From contig NOKP01000026.1 of assembly GCA_002682825.1 (NCBI GenBank), positions 1 to 64,000 on the forward strand: a stretch of DNA of 64,000 nt, read 5' to 3'. Origin of the DNA: Neonectria sp. B-13. Taxonomy: Eukaryota > Ascomycota > Sordariomycetes > Hypocreales > Nectriaceae. Positions 46,986 to 56,384 of the stretch are shown here, piece by piece. A model generated the notes under the pieces. The model saw nothing but the letters and a program-made list of their open reading frames with translations, made no database searches and was not told where the DNA came from. Both the position numbers and the translations under genes were made by a program. Position 1 is the stretch's first letter. Each line of letters starts with the position of its first letter.

Positions 46986-48468
46986 ATGCTCAGCGCCGCT
47001 CTCCGAAGGCGCGCTCTCGCCCCGACCCAGACTGCTCTGCGAACTGGCTTCGCCGCGCATGTCGTGCGTTGCTATGCCTCCTTCCCTAGCCATCAGGTCG
47101 TTAAGATGCCTGCGCTGTCGCCCACCATGACTGCTGGCAACATCGGCTCTTGGCAGAAGAAGCCTGGCGACATCATCGCCCCCGGTGACGTCCTAGTCGA
47201 GATTGAGACCGATAAGGCCCAGATGGACTTTGAGTTCCAAGAGGACGGTGTTCTTGCTAAGCTCCTCAAGGAGTCAGGTTCCAAGGACGTCCCTGTTGGC
47301 ACTGTAAGTCACCCATGCCACCCAGAAACGCTCTTCGGAGTATCCTCAACATACAGTTATTTGTCACTCGGCTCTTCAACGATTCAGCTGTCGCCTTCTT
47401 TTACTGACTGGTCAACTCTCACAGCCCATCGCCGTGCTCGTCGAGGAGGGCACCGACATCTCCGCCTTCGAGAAGTTCACCATCGCCGACGCTGGAGGCG
47501 ACGCCGCCTCTGCCACTCCCAAGAAGGATGAGAAGTCCTCTGAGCCCACCGAAACCTCCGAGTCGACTCCTGAGCCCGAGCAGTACACCTCTACCGAAGG
47601 CCGCCTCGAGACCGCTCTCGACCGTGAGCCCAATGTGACCGCTGCCGCCAAGCGCCTGGCCCGTGAGAATGGCGTCAGCCTCGATGGCCTCAAGGGCACC
47701 GGCAAGGGTGGCAAGATTACCGAGGAGGACGTCAAGAAGGCTGTCAGCGCCCCTGCTGCTGCTGCTCCCGGCGCCGCCTATCAGGACACCCCCATCTCTG
47801 GCATGCGCAAGGTCATTGCCAGCCGCCTGATCGAATCTACCCAGACCAACCCCCACTTCTACGTCACCAGCTCTATTTCGGTCAGCAAGCTGCTCAAGCT
47901 CCGCCAAGCCCTCAACAGCTCTGCCGATGGAAAGTACAAGCTGTCGGTCAACGATTTCCTCATCAAGGCCATGGCCGTCGCCAGCCGCAAGGTTCCCCAG
48001 GTCAACTCCAGCTGGCGCGAGGACAGCATCCGTCAGTTCAACTCAGTCGACGTCTCGGTGGCCGTTTCCACGCCCAGTGGTCTCATCACCCCTATCGTCA
48101 CTGGCGTTGAGGGCCGTGGTCTTGAGTCCATCTCCGCCAAGGTCAAGGAGCTGGCCAAGAAGGCCCGTGACAACAAGCTTAAGCCTGAGGAGTACCAGGG
48201 CGGCACCATCTCCATCTCCAACATGGGCATGAACAACGCCGTCGACCACTTCACCGCCGTCATCAACCCCCCTCAGGCGGCCATCCTCGCCATTGGCACC
48301 ACCCGCAAGGTGGCCATTCCCGCCGAGAATGAGGAGGGTATTGAGTGGGATGAGCAGATCACTGTCACCGGCAGCTTCGACCACAAGGTCGTTGACGGTG
48401 CCGTTGGTGCCGAGTGGATCCGCGAGGTCAAGAAGGTCCTCGAGAACCCCCTGGAGCTCCTCCTCTAA
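46986..48468 (+). CDS. LAT1: dihydrolipoamide acetyltransferase (E2) of the pyruvate dehydrogenase complex
   Basis: Mitochondrial E2: transfers acetyl groups from lipoate to CoA and forms the complex core. Exons 46986-47303 and 47425-48468 give 453 aa; the 121-nt intron falls in the lipoyl domain. The first 34 residues ([15 protein letters not shown]..) are Arg-rich without acids, a typical mitochondrial presequence. One lipoyl domain follows, with the lipoate lysine Lys77 in [12 protein letters not shown]. Next are an acidic linker, the E1/E3-binding domain ([29 protein letters not shown]) and the catalytic domain with HKVVDGA (HxxxDG) near the C-terminus. Domain order and length match fungal PDH E2 with a single lipoyl domain; no oddities. 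Confidence 0.96.
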
Positions 48469-48977
48469 GTTGGACAGAATCTGACGGCCACGGTCGGTCC
48501 CTCAAGTTTCCCACAAACCCGGGGGTACAAATCCTAAGAATAATACTCGTACGATATCGAAGTGCGTCTCCTTTAGGCTTTCGTATCCTTTTTACGTAAA
48601 TAGTTAGGGGTCTTAATGGTTATCGGGAAGGTTGAATTGGTACTATCTCGAAGTTGCGCGGCGAAGTTGCTGGGAGTCATCACGAACAGTCTCCGTCGCC
48701 AGCCGGTGCTAACCTTCACTAAGCCCAAGAACCCCCGCAATCGGCCTTCTCCACATTGATGGGAAACAGGCGTATATGAAGCAAGTAATAGCGCTTGCAA
48801 GACGCAGGAGGAATCGCTGGCCAACTCTCTTCCATGTACTATTATATCAGGAGTCGTCAATTGAAAAGAGGCATCGTTGCGAGCCTGTGTACCGGAGTGA
48901 AGACTCTACCTTCAAGTCTACGTCTACCTCTGCCTCGACAGCCAAGACACCAACACACAATCGCCGGCAAGACAAGC
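48469..48977. other. intergenic region
   Basis: 509 bases between same-strand genes. The frame of the next gene stays open back to 48795; that extension (63 codons, basic, no Asp/Glu in its last 50) is either leader or a presequence. Nothing else seen. Confidence 0.45.
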
Positions 48978-49331
48978 ATGACAATGAGCCTCTACAACGG
49001 CAAGACGTTCCGCTCAGCCTCCAACACGGCCAACGGCGAAGTTGGCGCCGAGACGCTCTTCCACTACCACCAGGACGGCAACATTGTATGGGCCGAGTAC
49101 GGAGGCGGCTCCATCGTCCGCGGCACGTTGATTGCGGTGGCAGCCGCGGACGACAGCCTGGACATGCGGTACCAGCACGTCAACCACGAGGGCGAGCTGA
49201 TGACGGGGCAGTGCCGGTCGACGCCGGAAGTGCTGGGGGACGGGCGGTTGAGGATGCATGAGAAGTGGGTGTGGACGAGTGGGGATCGATCAGAGGGGGA
49301 GAGTATTATTGAGGAGGTCGAGAAGGAGTGA
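48978..49331 (+). CDS. small conserved protein of bacterial type (often labelled N-acetylglutamate synthase)
   Basis: 117 aa from 48978 (MTMSLYNGKTFRSASN); the next ATG at 48984 is equally possible. Blocks NGKTFRSASNTANGEV, FHYHQDGNIVWAEYGGG, DMRYQHVNHEGELMTG and HEKWVWTSGDRSEGE follow in order. From recalled family features this resembles a short beta-rich bacterial family that databases often name N-acetylglutamate synthase, probably wrongly: no GNAT acetyl-CoA motif is visible. True function is unknown. Longer reading to 48795 would add a basic stretch lacking acids (LCTGVKTLPSSLRLPLPRQP), compatible with mitochondrial targeting but also with untranslated leader. No intron, GC-rich coding: acquired from bacteria or ancient; a tree would decide. 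Confidence 0.75.
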   Translation: MTMSLYNGKTFRSASNTANGEVGAETLFHYHQDGNIVWAEYGGGSIVRGTLIAVAAADDSLDMRYQHVNHEGELMTGQCRSTPEVLGDGRLRMHEKWVWTSGDRSEGESIIEEVEKE

Positions 49332-49614
49332 GATTTACGAAGGAAAGAGGGGGCCGGGAGAATGGGAGTTAGGCCTCAAGCTTTGTTAGTGACTAGAGGA
49401 GTCAATGGAAGTGTTCGCATGGCGTATTGGAGAAGCAGCATGAGTAGAGATTATTTACAAGCTAAGATCCGTTATGTTGTATCGCTTCTAATTAGATGGG
49501 TAAGATGGGTAAGATACGTAGAATGTTTTTCCCTCATGCGATAGGGGTTCCTGAAACTCCAACACCAGTCTGGCTCACTCACACGGACACTAGGTCAACA
49601 ACTCCCCAAACTCA

Positions 49615-50966
49615 TCAAGTCTTGCCAAACAGCCCCTTTGGAGACTTCCACTTGGCTGCCACGGCAATAATGGCTCCAAACATAGTCATGGCGCCGCCAA
49701 AGTACGTCACCTCGTCGAACCGTCCGTACTTGTCAATCATAGCACCGCTCACCGGCGGTCCCACGAGGGCCGCAAACGAAGCCAGCGCCATGCCAACGCC
49801 CATGTACGTGCCGATGTTCTTCGCGTCGTCGGCGCAGATGGTAATCGCCACAGACCCGCCGGAGATGATGGCGCCGGACGCAAAGCCGAACAGCGTCGCG
49901 ATGACAATGATGGCGGCGTTCGTCTCCGCCTGCGGCCAGCAGAAGATGATGACCGACGTGGCCACGGTGGCGCCGATCAGCGTGTTGATGCGGCCGAACT
50001 TGTCGCCCAGCACGCCCGGGATCACGCGCCCGAAGATGGACGCCCCGTTGATCATGGCCACCAGGTAGCTCGCCAGGCTCTCGCTCATGCCCTTGGTGAT
50101 GGCGTAGGTGGGTAGCAGGAACAGCGGCACGAACATGCCGATCATGCCGAAGAACATCGACACAATCAGCAGCACGTACGTCGGCTGGCGGAACGACGAC
50201 CACAGGAAGAAGCGCGTGCGGCGCGGCGGCAGGCGCGAGCGGATGGACACGGCGGCGAAGGCCAGGAACGGCAGCATGATGAAGCCTGTGATGCGGACGG
50301 ACCAGGCGAAGCCCACGTCCGTCTTGGTGAGCAGGTTGGACAGCACGATGGGGAAGATGACGGCGCCCAGCGACGACCCAGCGATGGCCAGGCCCATGGC
50401 CGCGCCGCGCTTCTTGTCGAACCACTGCGGCACCGCCGAGAGCGCGGGGAACATGAGCATCCCGTTGGCGAGGCCGGTGAGGACGCCCTGCGCGAGCATG
50501 AACTGCCAGTACGACTTGCAGATGCTGGTCATCATGATGGCGAAGACGTACAAGACGGCGGCCGGCCGGACGAGCTACAGAGGTCAGCGCCGGGTCTCAT
50601 TCACCAGAAAAGCCAGGAGAAACATACCCACGCGCCGAAGCGATCAAACAGCGGCCCTCCCACGGCGCCCGTCGCGAAGATGAGGAACGCCTGCACGGAG
50701 CCGATCCAAGCGATGTCGTCGGCGCTGCGTTCCGGCATCTGGTTGAACATGTAGTAGGCCTGGAAGATGCCGAAGACGTTGGTGTAGCCCAGGGTGCAGA
50801 AGAAGGTGCCCGCGGCGCCGACGGCGACCAGCCATGCCCTGAGGCCGCCGTCGGGGAAGTCATCGTCGTCTTTGTCTGTGAACTCGGGCTTTTCGTTGGT
50901 GTCGTTGCAGTTGTCGGATACGTCGACGTCCCAGGCGGGGGGCTTCTCGGTCTCGTGGACGGACAT
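49615..50966 (-). CDS. MFS monocarboxylate-porter-type transporter
   Basis: Minus-strand exons 50966-50628 and 50574-49615 give 432 aa; the 53-nt intron (GTATGT, GCTGAC, TGTAG) splits between FDRFGAW and LVRPAAV. Features of the fungal monocarboxylate porter-like group: DGGLRAWLVAVGAA at the start of helix 1, FGIFQAYYM after it, MERSADDIAWIGS-like loop and helix 2, a PQWFDKKRGAAMGLA loop after helix 4, GVLGDKFGRIN in the second half. About twelve helices. The 40-residue acidic N-tail is cytoplasmic. Substrate unknown; monocarboxylates and similar organic acids are known for the family, but some members export metabolites. It diverges from a Zn2Cys6 regulator with 649 bases between ATGs, the usual layout of a transporter with its own regulator. 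Confidence 0.9.
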
Positions 50967-51615
50967 GGCAGTAGGAGGCGGATCAGACTGAAGAGTGAAG
51001 ACGGCGTGAAGTTGGATTCGTCTGCTTTTCCTGAATGAGAGGCTGACTTCTGCTGCTTGTCATGAATCCGTGGTCATGATAGCCGTGGCCGCCTCCTTAT
51101 AGCTCGAGGTCAACATCTTGGCCCTCCAAGCAGGACAGCATGCTGCCGGTCTTTTCCAGCCCAGATCAGATAATCTCGGCATAATTGTGTAGAATTCTTT
51201 CTGGTTTTCCCAACCTAGCCAGTCAATCTCCATTCGCAGTTGATGCCAGAACGCCACGCGATGTCTATGAGGCAGGAAGGATGTCCTCCCCTGGAGTCTG
51301 GACGCATCCGTGTAAGTCGGTTTCGGTGATTTCACCGTCCCCTCGGTCTTTTGCGACCGCTGCAGCCAATCAGCGTCCAGAGCAGGCGCGGCGCTTTCAA
51401 TTTGCCGGTCCGAGCGAGCGGCCGAAGCATCGTCGTAACTAAACAACGCCTCGCGCTTTTCCCCAAGGGCGACGGCATTTCGCAAGCAAAACCCTTGTCT
51501 TCGGCTGTTCTTCTGCGTCGTGCACGATTCCCCGTCCGCTGATTTTGCATTCTCCCCTTCTTTGCGTCCGGGTTTTAGATCGTTCGTTTCTGTCTTTCTG
51601 TGAAGCCTGAGAACC
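50967..51615. promoter_or_regulatory. divergent promoter, MFS transporter / Zn2Cys6 regulator
   Basis: 649 bases between divergent ATGs. Its centre carries frames with no domain. A binding site for the adjacent regulator could lie here; CGG triplets occur, but I did not find a convincing spaced CGG pair. Confidence 0.45.
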
Positions 51616-54141
51616 ATGGCTCCGTCTCCACCCTTGTCGCTGAACCACCCGAGCTTCCACCTCGCCGAGCCGGAGCTAGCCCTGCCCAGCCAAGACGGTC
51701 CCGCCGCCGAGACCACGGAGGTTGCTCCGGCTTCGTCGGCTTCGTCGGCTCCGTTGGCTCCAGACTCGACATCCGCCGCGTCTTCAATAAACCAAGCATT
51801 GGCCAAAGCTGAGAAGAAACGCCGGCGGCCCGCCCTCTCATGCGAGCAATGCCGGCGCCGCAAGATCCGCTGTGATCGCGGCCTGCCCTGCGTCAACTGC
51901 ATCAAGTCCAGCATCTCGCCCTGCACTTATGCTCCCACCCACGTCCCCGCGTCCCGGACCAAGAAGGCCGCCAGCCATGCGCAAGACTTCGGCGGCCCCG
52001 CGGCGTTGTCCCATGTTCCCGCCAGGTCGGCTCCCGTGTTCGAGTCCCAGAAGCCGACCCCTTCTCCCAAGACAGTCTCGCCCAGCGGCCCCAGCTCGAC
52101 GAGAGGGTCTACCTCGGACACTTCGACTGTCGACGCCTTGGCTGCCAGAGTGCGCGAGCTGGAGCAGAAGCTCTCGGAGAGCTTTCACATCTCCTCGCGG
52201 AAGACGGATGATAGACTGGTCGGCCCCGGACACCAGGACGAGGATCAAGCGCCCATGAAAGGCACCATCTCCAAGACTCGGTTCTTCGGACAGAGCCACT
52301 GGATGAACGGTGCAGACATGGTAAGGCGCTCAGGTCCTCCAACACTTATACACAAGCTAGATGCTAACCCTTCTCCTCAGTTCCCGTCCATCCTTGGCGT
52401 GCTGAGACATGCCGAGGCGCGCAAGATAGGCCCGCACCGCATCTTCATCAAGTGCAAGACGCTGGCCCGCACCATCAAAGAGAACCGCCACAAGCCCATC
52501 TCGTCAGCTGGCCTCGGCAAGACGATCCCGATGAGAAGCCTCGCGGACCATCTGGTGGACGCCTACTTCCGCACGTTCGAGGGTACCCTGCGCATCCTCC
52601 ACGCGCCGTGCTTCCGCGCCGAGTACGAGCGCTACTGGCAGAACCCGGACGCGGCCAACGACGTCTTCGTCATGCAGCTGCAGCTGTGCATGGCCCTCGG
52701 CGCGACCGTCCACGACGACCTCTTCACGCTGCGCGCCACCGCCATGCAGTGGGTTCACGAGGCCCAGCTGTGGCTGCTGCTGCCGCCCGAGAAGAGCCGG
52801 ATGACCATCGCCGGCATCCAGATCATGTGCATGCTGACCACGGCCAAGGCCACCTGCGCCGTCGGCCAGGACCTGACCTGGGTCACCACCGGCGGCCTGA
52901 TCCGCCAGGCCATGTACATGGGCCTGCACCGCGATCCGAAGCACCTCGCCGACATGTCCGTCTACCGCGCCGAGATGCGCCGGCGGTTGTGGGCGACCAT
53001 CCTCGAGATGAACCTGCAGTCGTCCTACGACGCCGGCGGCCCTCCGTTGCTCTCATCCAAGGACTATGACACTCGCTTGCCTGCGAACCTCAACGACGAT
53101 CAGCTCAGCGACGAGTCCGACGGGTCCAAGCCGCCGCGCAACAACCCCGATGCTCTCACGGACATGTCGGTCCAGCTGGCGCTCCTCAAGTCGCAGCCGC
53201 TGCGGCTTGCTATCATCAAACACGTCAACGAGCTCCGGTCCAAGGACTCGTATCCCGAAACTCTGCGCCTCAACTCGGAACTGACCAAGGCCTGTCGGAG
53301 CTTGACTGAGGCACTTGCTTCCCTCACCTACGCCCAGAAGCAACACTCACGGTCCATCATCACGCAGTTCCATTGCTGTCTAGTTCAACTACTCATCTAC
53401 CGCTGCTTCATCTCACTCCACCAGCCCATGCTCGCGCGGGCAGCCGATGATCCCACGGTCTACTACTCCCGCAAGGTATCCCTCGACTCATCCCTCAAAC
53501 TGGCCCAGATTTGCAACCTCTCCCATCCGCGGTATCCCTCAGCGCCTCCGGGCACACTGGATCCCATGACGGCGTTTGATCGCCTCATCACCAATGGCGC
53601 GGGCCTCTTCCGCGTCATCCCTGTACAGACGCTCTTCTCGGTTGCCATGGAGTTCATCAAGAAGAAGGAGGAAGAGCGAGAGACGCTGAGCAGCATGCCC
53701 TCGATGGGCAGCCGCGAGCTACGCCTCGTGCTGGATGCATCCGTGTTATGGGCAGAGCGACGCATCCGGTCCGGCGAGACCAATATCAAGGGGTACTGCT
53801 TTATCGCAGCGTGCATCGCGCTCGCGGAAGGCATCGAGAATGGTTTGCCCCAAGAGCAGATTGACCAAAACGTCATCGACACGGGCGAGAGAATCAGCAT
53901 CAAGAGCTGGGAGCTCTTGAAGGAGGTCGCCGAGCGGGAAGGCGTCAACGCCAACGAGGATGGGTCGCCGTCGGGGATGGAGGAGCCCGTAGAGACCATG
54001 GAGGGCATCGTGGAGATGCCGTTTGACTGGATCGACGACTTCAACTGGGATCCGATGAACGACTTTACCTGGACGCGGCAGGTTCCCCGGCCTTGTGGAG
54101 ACGTCGATTCGGTCGATCCTTCAATCATATCCCAGTTTTGA
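51616..54141 (+). CDS. Zn2Cys6 transcription factor with fungal-specific TF domain
   Basis: Nuclear regulator. Cys6 cluster at 76-103 (CEQCRRRKIRCDRGLPC..) with C-x2-C-x6-C-x5-C-x2-C-x7-C spacing, preceded by KKRRRPALS. A heptad-like helix (VDALAARVRELEQKLSE) follows as a possible dimeriser. The fungal_trans middle homology region starts around 290 (LADHLVDAYFRTFEG, LQLCMALGATVHDD, GGLIRQAMYMGLHRDPKHL). Bases 52321-52380 look like an intron: GTAAGG, GCTAAC, CTCAG, 60 nt, no in-frame stop. Removing it joins MNGADM to FPSILGVLRH and gives 821 aa (exons 51616-52320, 52381-54141); keeping it gives 841. The spliced form reads better. The acidic C-terminus (GIVEMPFDWIDDFNWD) may activate. It is divergent from the MFS transporter. 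Confidence 0.9.
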   Translation: MAPSPPLSLNHPSFHLAEPELALPSQDGPAAETTEVAPASSASSAPLAPDSTSAASSINQALAKAEKKRRRPALSCEQCRRRKIRCDRGLPCVNCIKSSISPCTYAPTHVPASRTKKAASHAQDFGGPAALSHVPARSAPVFESQKPTPSPKTVSPSGPSSTRGSTSDTSTVDALAARVRELEQKLSESFHISSRKTDDRLVGPGHQDEDQAPMKGTISKTRFFGQSHWMNGADMVRRSGPPTLIHKLDANPSPQFPSILGVLRHAEARKIGPHRIFIKCKTLARTIKENRHKPISSAGLGKTIPMRSLADHLVDAYFRTFEGTLRILHAPCFRAEYERYWQNPDAANDVFVMQLQLCMALGATVHDDLFTLRATAMQWVHEAQLWLLLPPEKSRMTIAGIQIMCMLTTAKATCAVGQDLTWVTTGGLIRQAMYMGLHRDPKHLADMSVYRAEMRRRLWATILEMNLQSSYDAGGPPLLSSKDYDTRLPANLNDDQLSDESDGSKPPRNNPDALTDMSVQLALLKSQPLRLAIIKHVNELRSKDSYPETLRLNSELTKACRSLTEALASLTYAQKQHSRSIITQFHCCLVQLLIYRCFISLHQPMLARAADDPTVYYSRKVSLDSSLKLAQICNLSHPRYPSAPPGTLDPMTAFDRLITNGAGLFRVIPVQTLFSVAMEFIKKKEEERETLSSMPSMGSRELRLVLDASVLWAERRIRSGETNIKGYCFIAACIALAEGIENGLPQEQIDQNVIDTGERISIKSWELLKEVAEREGVNANEDGSPSGMEEPVETMEGIVEMPFDWIDDFNWDPMNDFTWTRQVPRPCGDVDSVDPSIISQF
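52321..52380 (+). other. stop-free 60-nt intron of the Zn2Cys6 gene
   Basis: Starts GTAAGG, has TGCTAACCC near its 3' end and stops at CTCAG. Being 3n long and without stops, retention would insert 20 residues without truncation. Confidence 0.7.
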
Positions 54142-54566
54142 ATATAGGAGGGATTGATGATATCATGCACAAAAGTATTGTTTTAGCTTTTAGATACCTC
54201 GAGATGGTCGTGTTTGTCATTGTGATGAGGACTGGTGTTTATATTCAACACCAACCAGTTCATGCAGCGGAGTATTCATTTCCGTAAACTAGATACCACT
54301 CAACTTATTAATACACCAAAGATGCAATTTCATCTCAGCCCCCTATGAACGTGAACCTCAGTTCCAAAGATTCTAGACCCCAAAATTAGGACTAGGGCGA
54401 AATTGTAGGGTAGCAGCGGGGCTAACCAGTCCGTCGTGAGTCAATGCTCGTACCATCTACACTTAAGAACCGACAACTTCTCTGTCGTGGAGCAAGAGAG
54501 AACATATCGTCTCTTCCAGAAAGAGCACACCCAGATACACATCCAGATACACTTCAAGTGACAGAA
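54142..54566. other. intergenic region
   Basis: 425 bases between two same-strand regulator genes, AT-rich. No TATA or repeat stands out. Confidence 0.5.
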
Positions 54567-56239
54567 ATGAAACCCAAGTCCGGTTGCTGGACTTGCAAGA
54601 GTGAGGTCACCGAAGCTCTCACCCCTTATGGCTGAGCGATTGCTGACGTCCTTTATCTAGGACGCAAGGTTGGTTGTGACAAAGGCTTTCCGCATTGCAA
54701 CAACTGCATTCGAGCCGGAAGAGAATGCCTGGGTTATGGCATCCGGCTGGTGTGGCCGGATAGACCAGACGGGCGACGACCAAAGACCGAAGTCTTCAGT
54801 CCAGAACAGTCGAGAGGCTGTAGTTCCGAGCAACAAAGACATCGGGGCCACGGGGTTCAATTCTTAAACGTTACATTTGATGACATTCAGGCGATACAGT
54901 GTGGGCTTTCACATCGCCCGTTGGTGAGAAGATCCCATCCCAGCCCGGCAGCCAGCCTCAGCCTCCATCCTGTCATGGGCCAGGATGCCATGTTCCTAAG
55001 TTACTGTAAGCTCATCCAACTACGAATCGACAGACGCTAATTAAAGCTATAAGATACACAACGCATCGCGACCATGATCTCAACCACGCACACCCGCAAC
55101 GGCTTCCACCATGATCTCCTCCCCATGGCGCTGACCAGCTCAGACCCAGCTTCGTCAGCCCTCTGCAACGCCATGCTGGCCATCTCCGCATACCACTCCT
55201 GCGGTTCGCTCGCGGCGCTGCCGTACAAGACCAATGCAGTTGGCCACTTGTCTCAGGCTATAGTCTCCAGCTCTACGGCAACGGAAACCGTGATGGCTGC
55301 GTCTATGATGCTCTGCGTTTACAGCGTCCGTCACCACACATTTGAAGAATGGCGGTTGCCCAGCTCACTCTCAAGACAGGTTTTCGATGAAGGCGAGGGC
55401 AACTGGCATGTTCACCTCAACGGAGCCAGGAAGATGCTGCAGAGTCTGTATACCAGACGACGGCGACGGCTAGACTCTGAGTTTACGCTCACCTGGTTTC
55501 TCTACCATGAAGTACTGGGATGTTTTACACAACCGTTGAGAGTGGACGAGACCGAAGCAGACTTTCTGACTCTTGCTCAAGCGTCCGTACGAGACGCAAC
55601 CCTCGTGAGGCTCCTTTCTTTCCTTGTTTCGCATTTGCCAGTGTTCTCACATAGAGATAGATCACCGGGTCTTTAGGCTGCTCCCTAGAAACCATCTCCA
55701 TCATTCACGGCATCAACAAACTACGTATAATAAACCCCAAACCAACTCCCTTCAATGCCTCACCGGCTGCTGCAAAGCAACGTCTAGACCTAGACCGCCA
55801 ACTCAACAACCTCATCCAAACTCTCCCATCGCTCGAAGCCCACGAGCAGCAAACCCGCATCCTCGCCATCGCAGAGCTATACCGCCTCGCCGCCATCCTC
55901 TACCTGCAGCGCGTGTGTCCCATGCCAGCAGACAGCGACAGGCGCGCGTTTTGTCTGCAGCAGGCTTTCTCCATACTCGACGGCCTCGAGGTCGCCACGA
56001 GCCCGTGGCCGGTCTTTGTCGTGGCGTGCGAAAGCGCGCCGTCGGACGAGCATCGGGTTGCGATGCTCGCGGTGCTGGATCGCATGGATGAGGTGCGTGG
56101 CATTGGCAATGTCCGGGTCATGAGGAGTCTCGTTGAGGCGTTTTGGAAGCAGTTTGATCTGGGAGGACTTGCGGAAGGGGCATGGGCGAGCTGGTGGGAT
56201 GTGAGCGACGGTGCGGTTGCTGAGCCGTGGTTTATCTGA
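54567..56239 (+). CDS. second Zn2Cys6 transcription factor, four exons
   Basis: Exons 54567-54600, 54661-55005, 55054-55604 and 55661-56239 give 502 aa. The 60-nt first intron lies inside the zinc cluster, after the second cysteine. The joined motif is CWTCKRRKVGCDKG then CNNCIRAGREC: C-x2-C-x6-C-x6-C-x2-C-x6-C. Intron 3 (GTGAGG donor) needs the acceptor ending at 55660; it joins RDATL to ITGSLGCSLETIS, which matches the family's usual GC[SL]-type block, whereas the next AG (55676) would break the frame. The fungal_trans_2-like middle region has SALCNAMLAISAYHS and FLYHEVLGCFTQP. Intron 2 (48 nt) ends in TAAG. Targets unknown; it is the second regulator in tandem, 425 bases after the first, and smaller. 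Confidence 0.85.
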
Positions 56240-56384
56240 GAACGGCATCCCTTTAGATGAGACAGACGTATACGGATGGCTTTAGACAGTTGATGCAGGA
56301 CTCGACAAGTAAGCTATAAAGTACAAGACTCATACCACCAGAGTTACTAGTCCCGTCTATAAACTGAGTCTATCTCTATGCACC

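Noticed and set aside
52452..53069. 205-codon frame within the first Zn2Cys6 gene
   Set aside because: Arg/Pro/His-rich shadow of GC-rich sense codons.
55677..55690. Acceptor at 55676 for intron 3 of the second regulator
   Set aside because: It breaks the frame; the acceptor ending at 55660 restores the conserved block.
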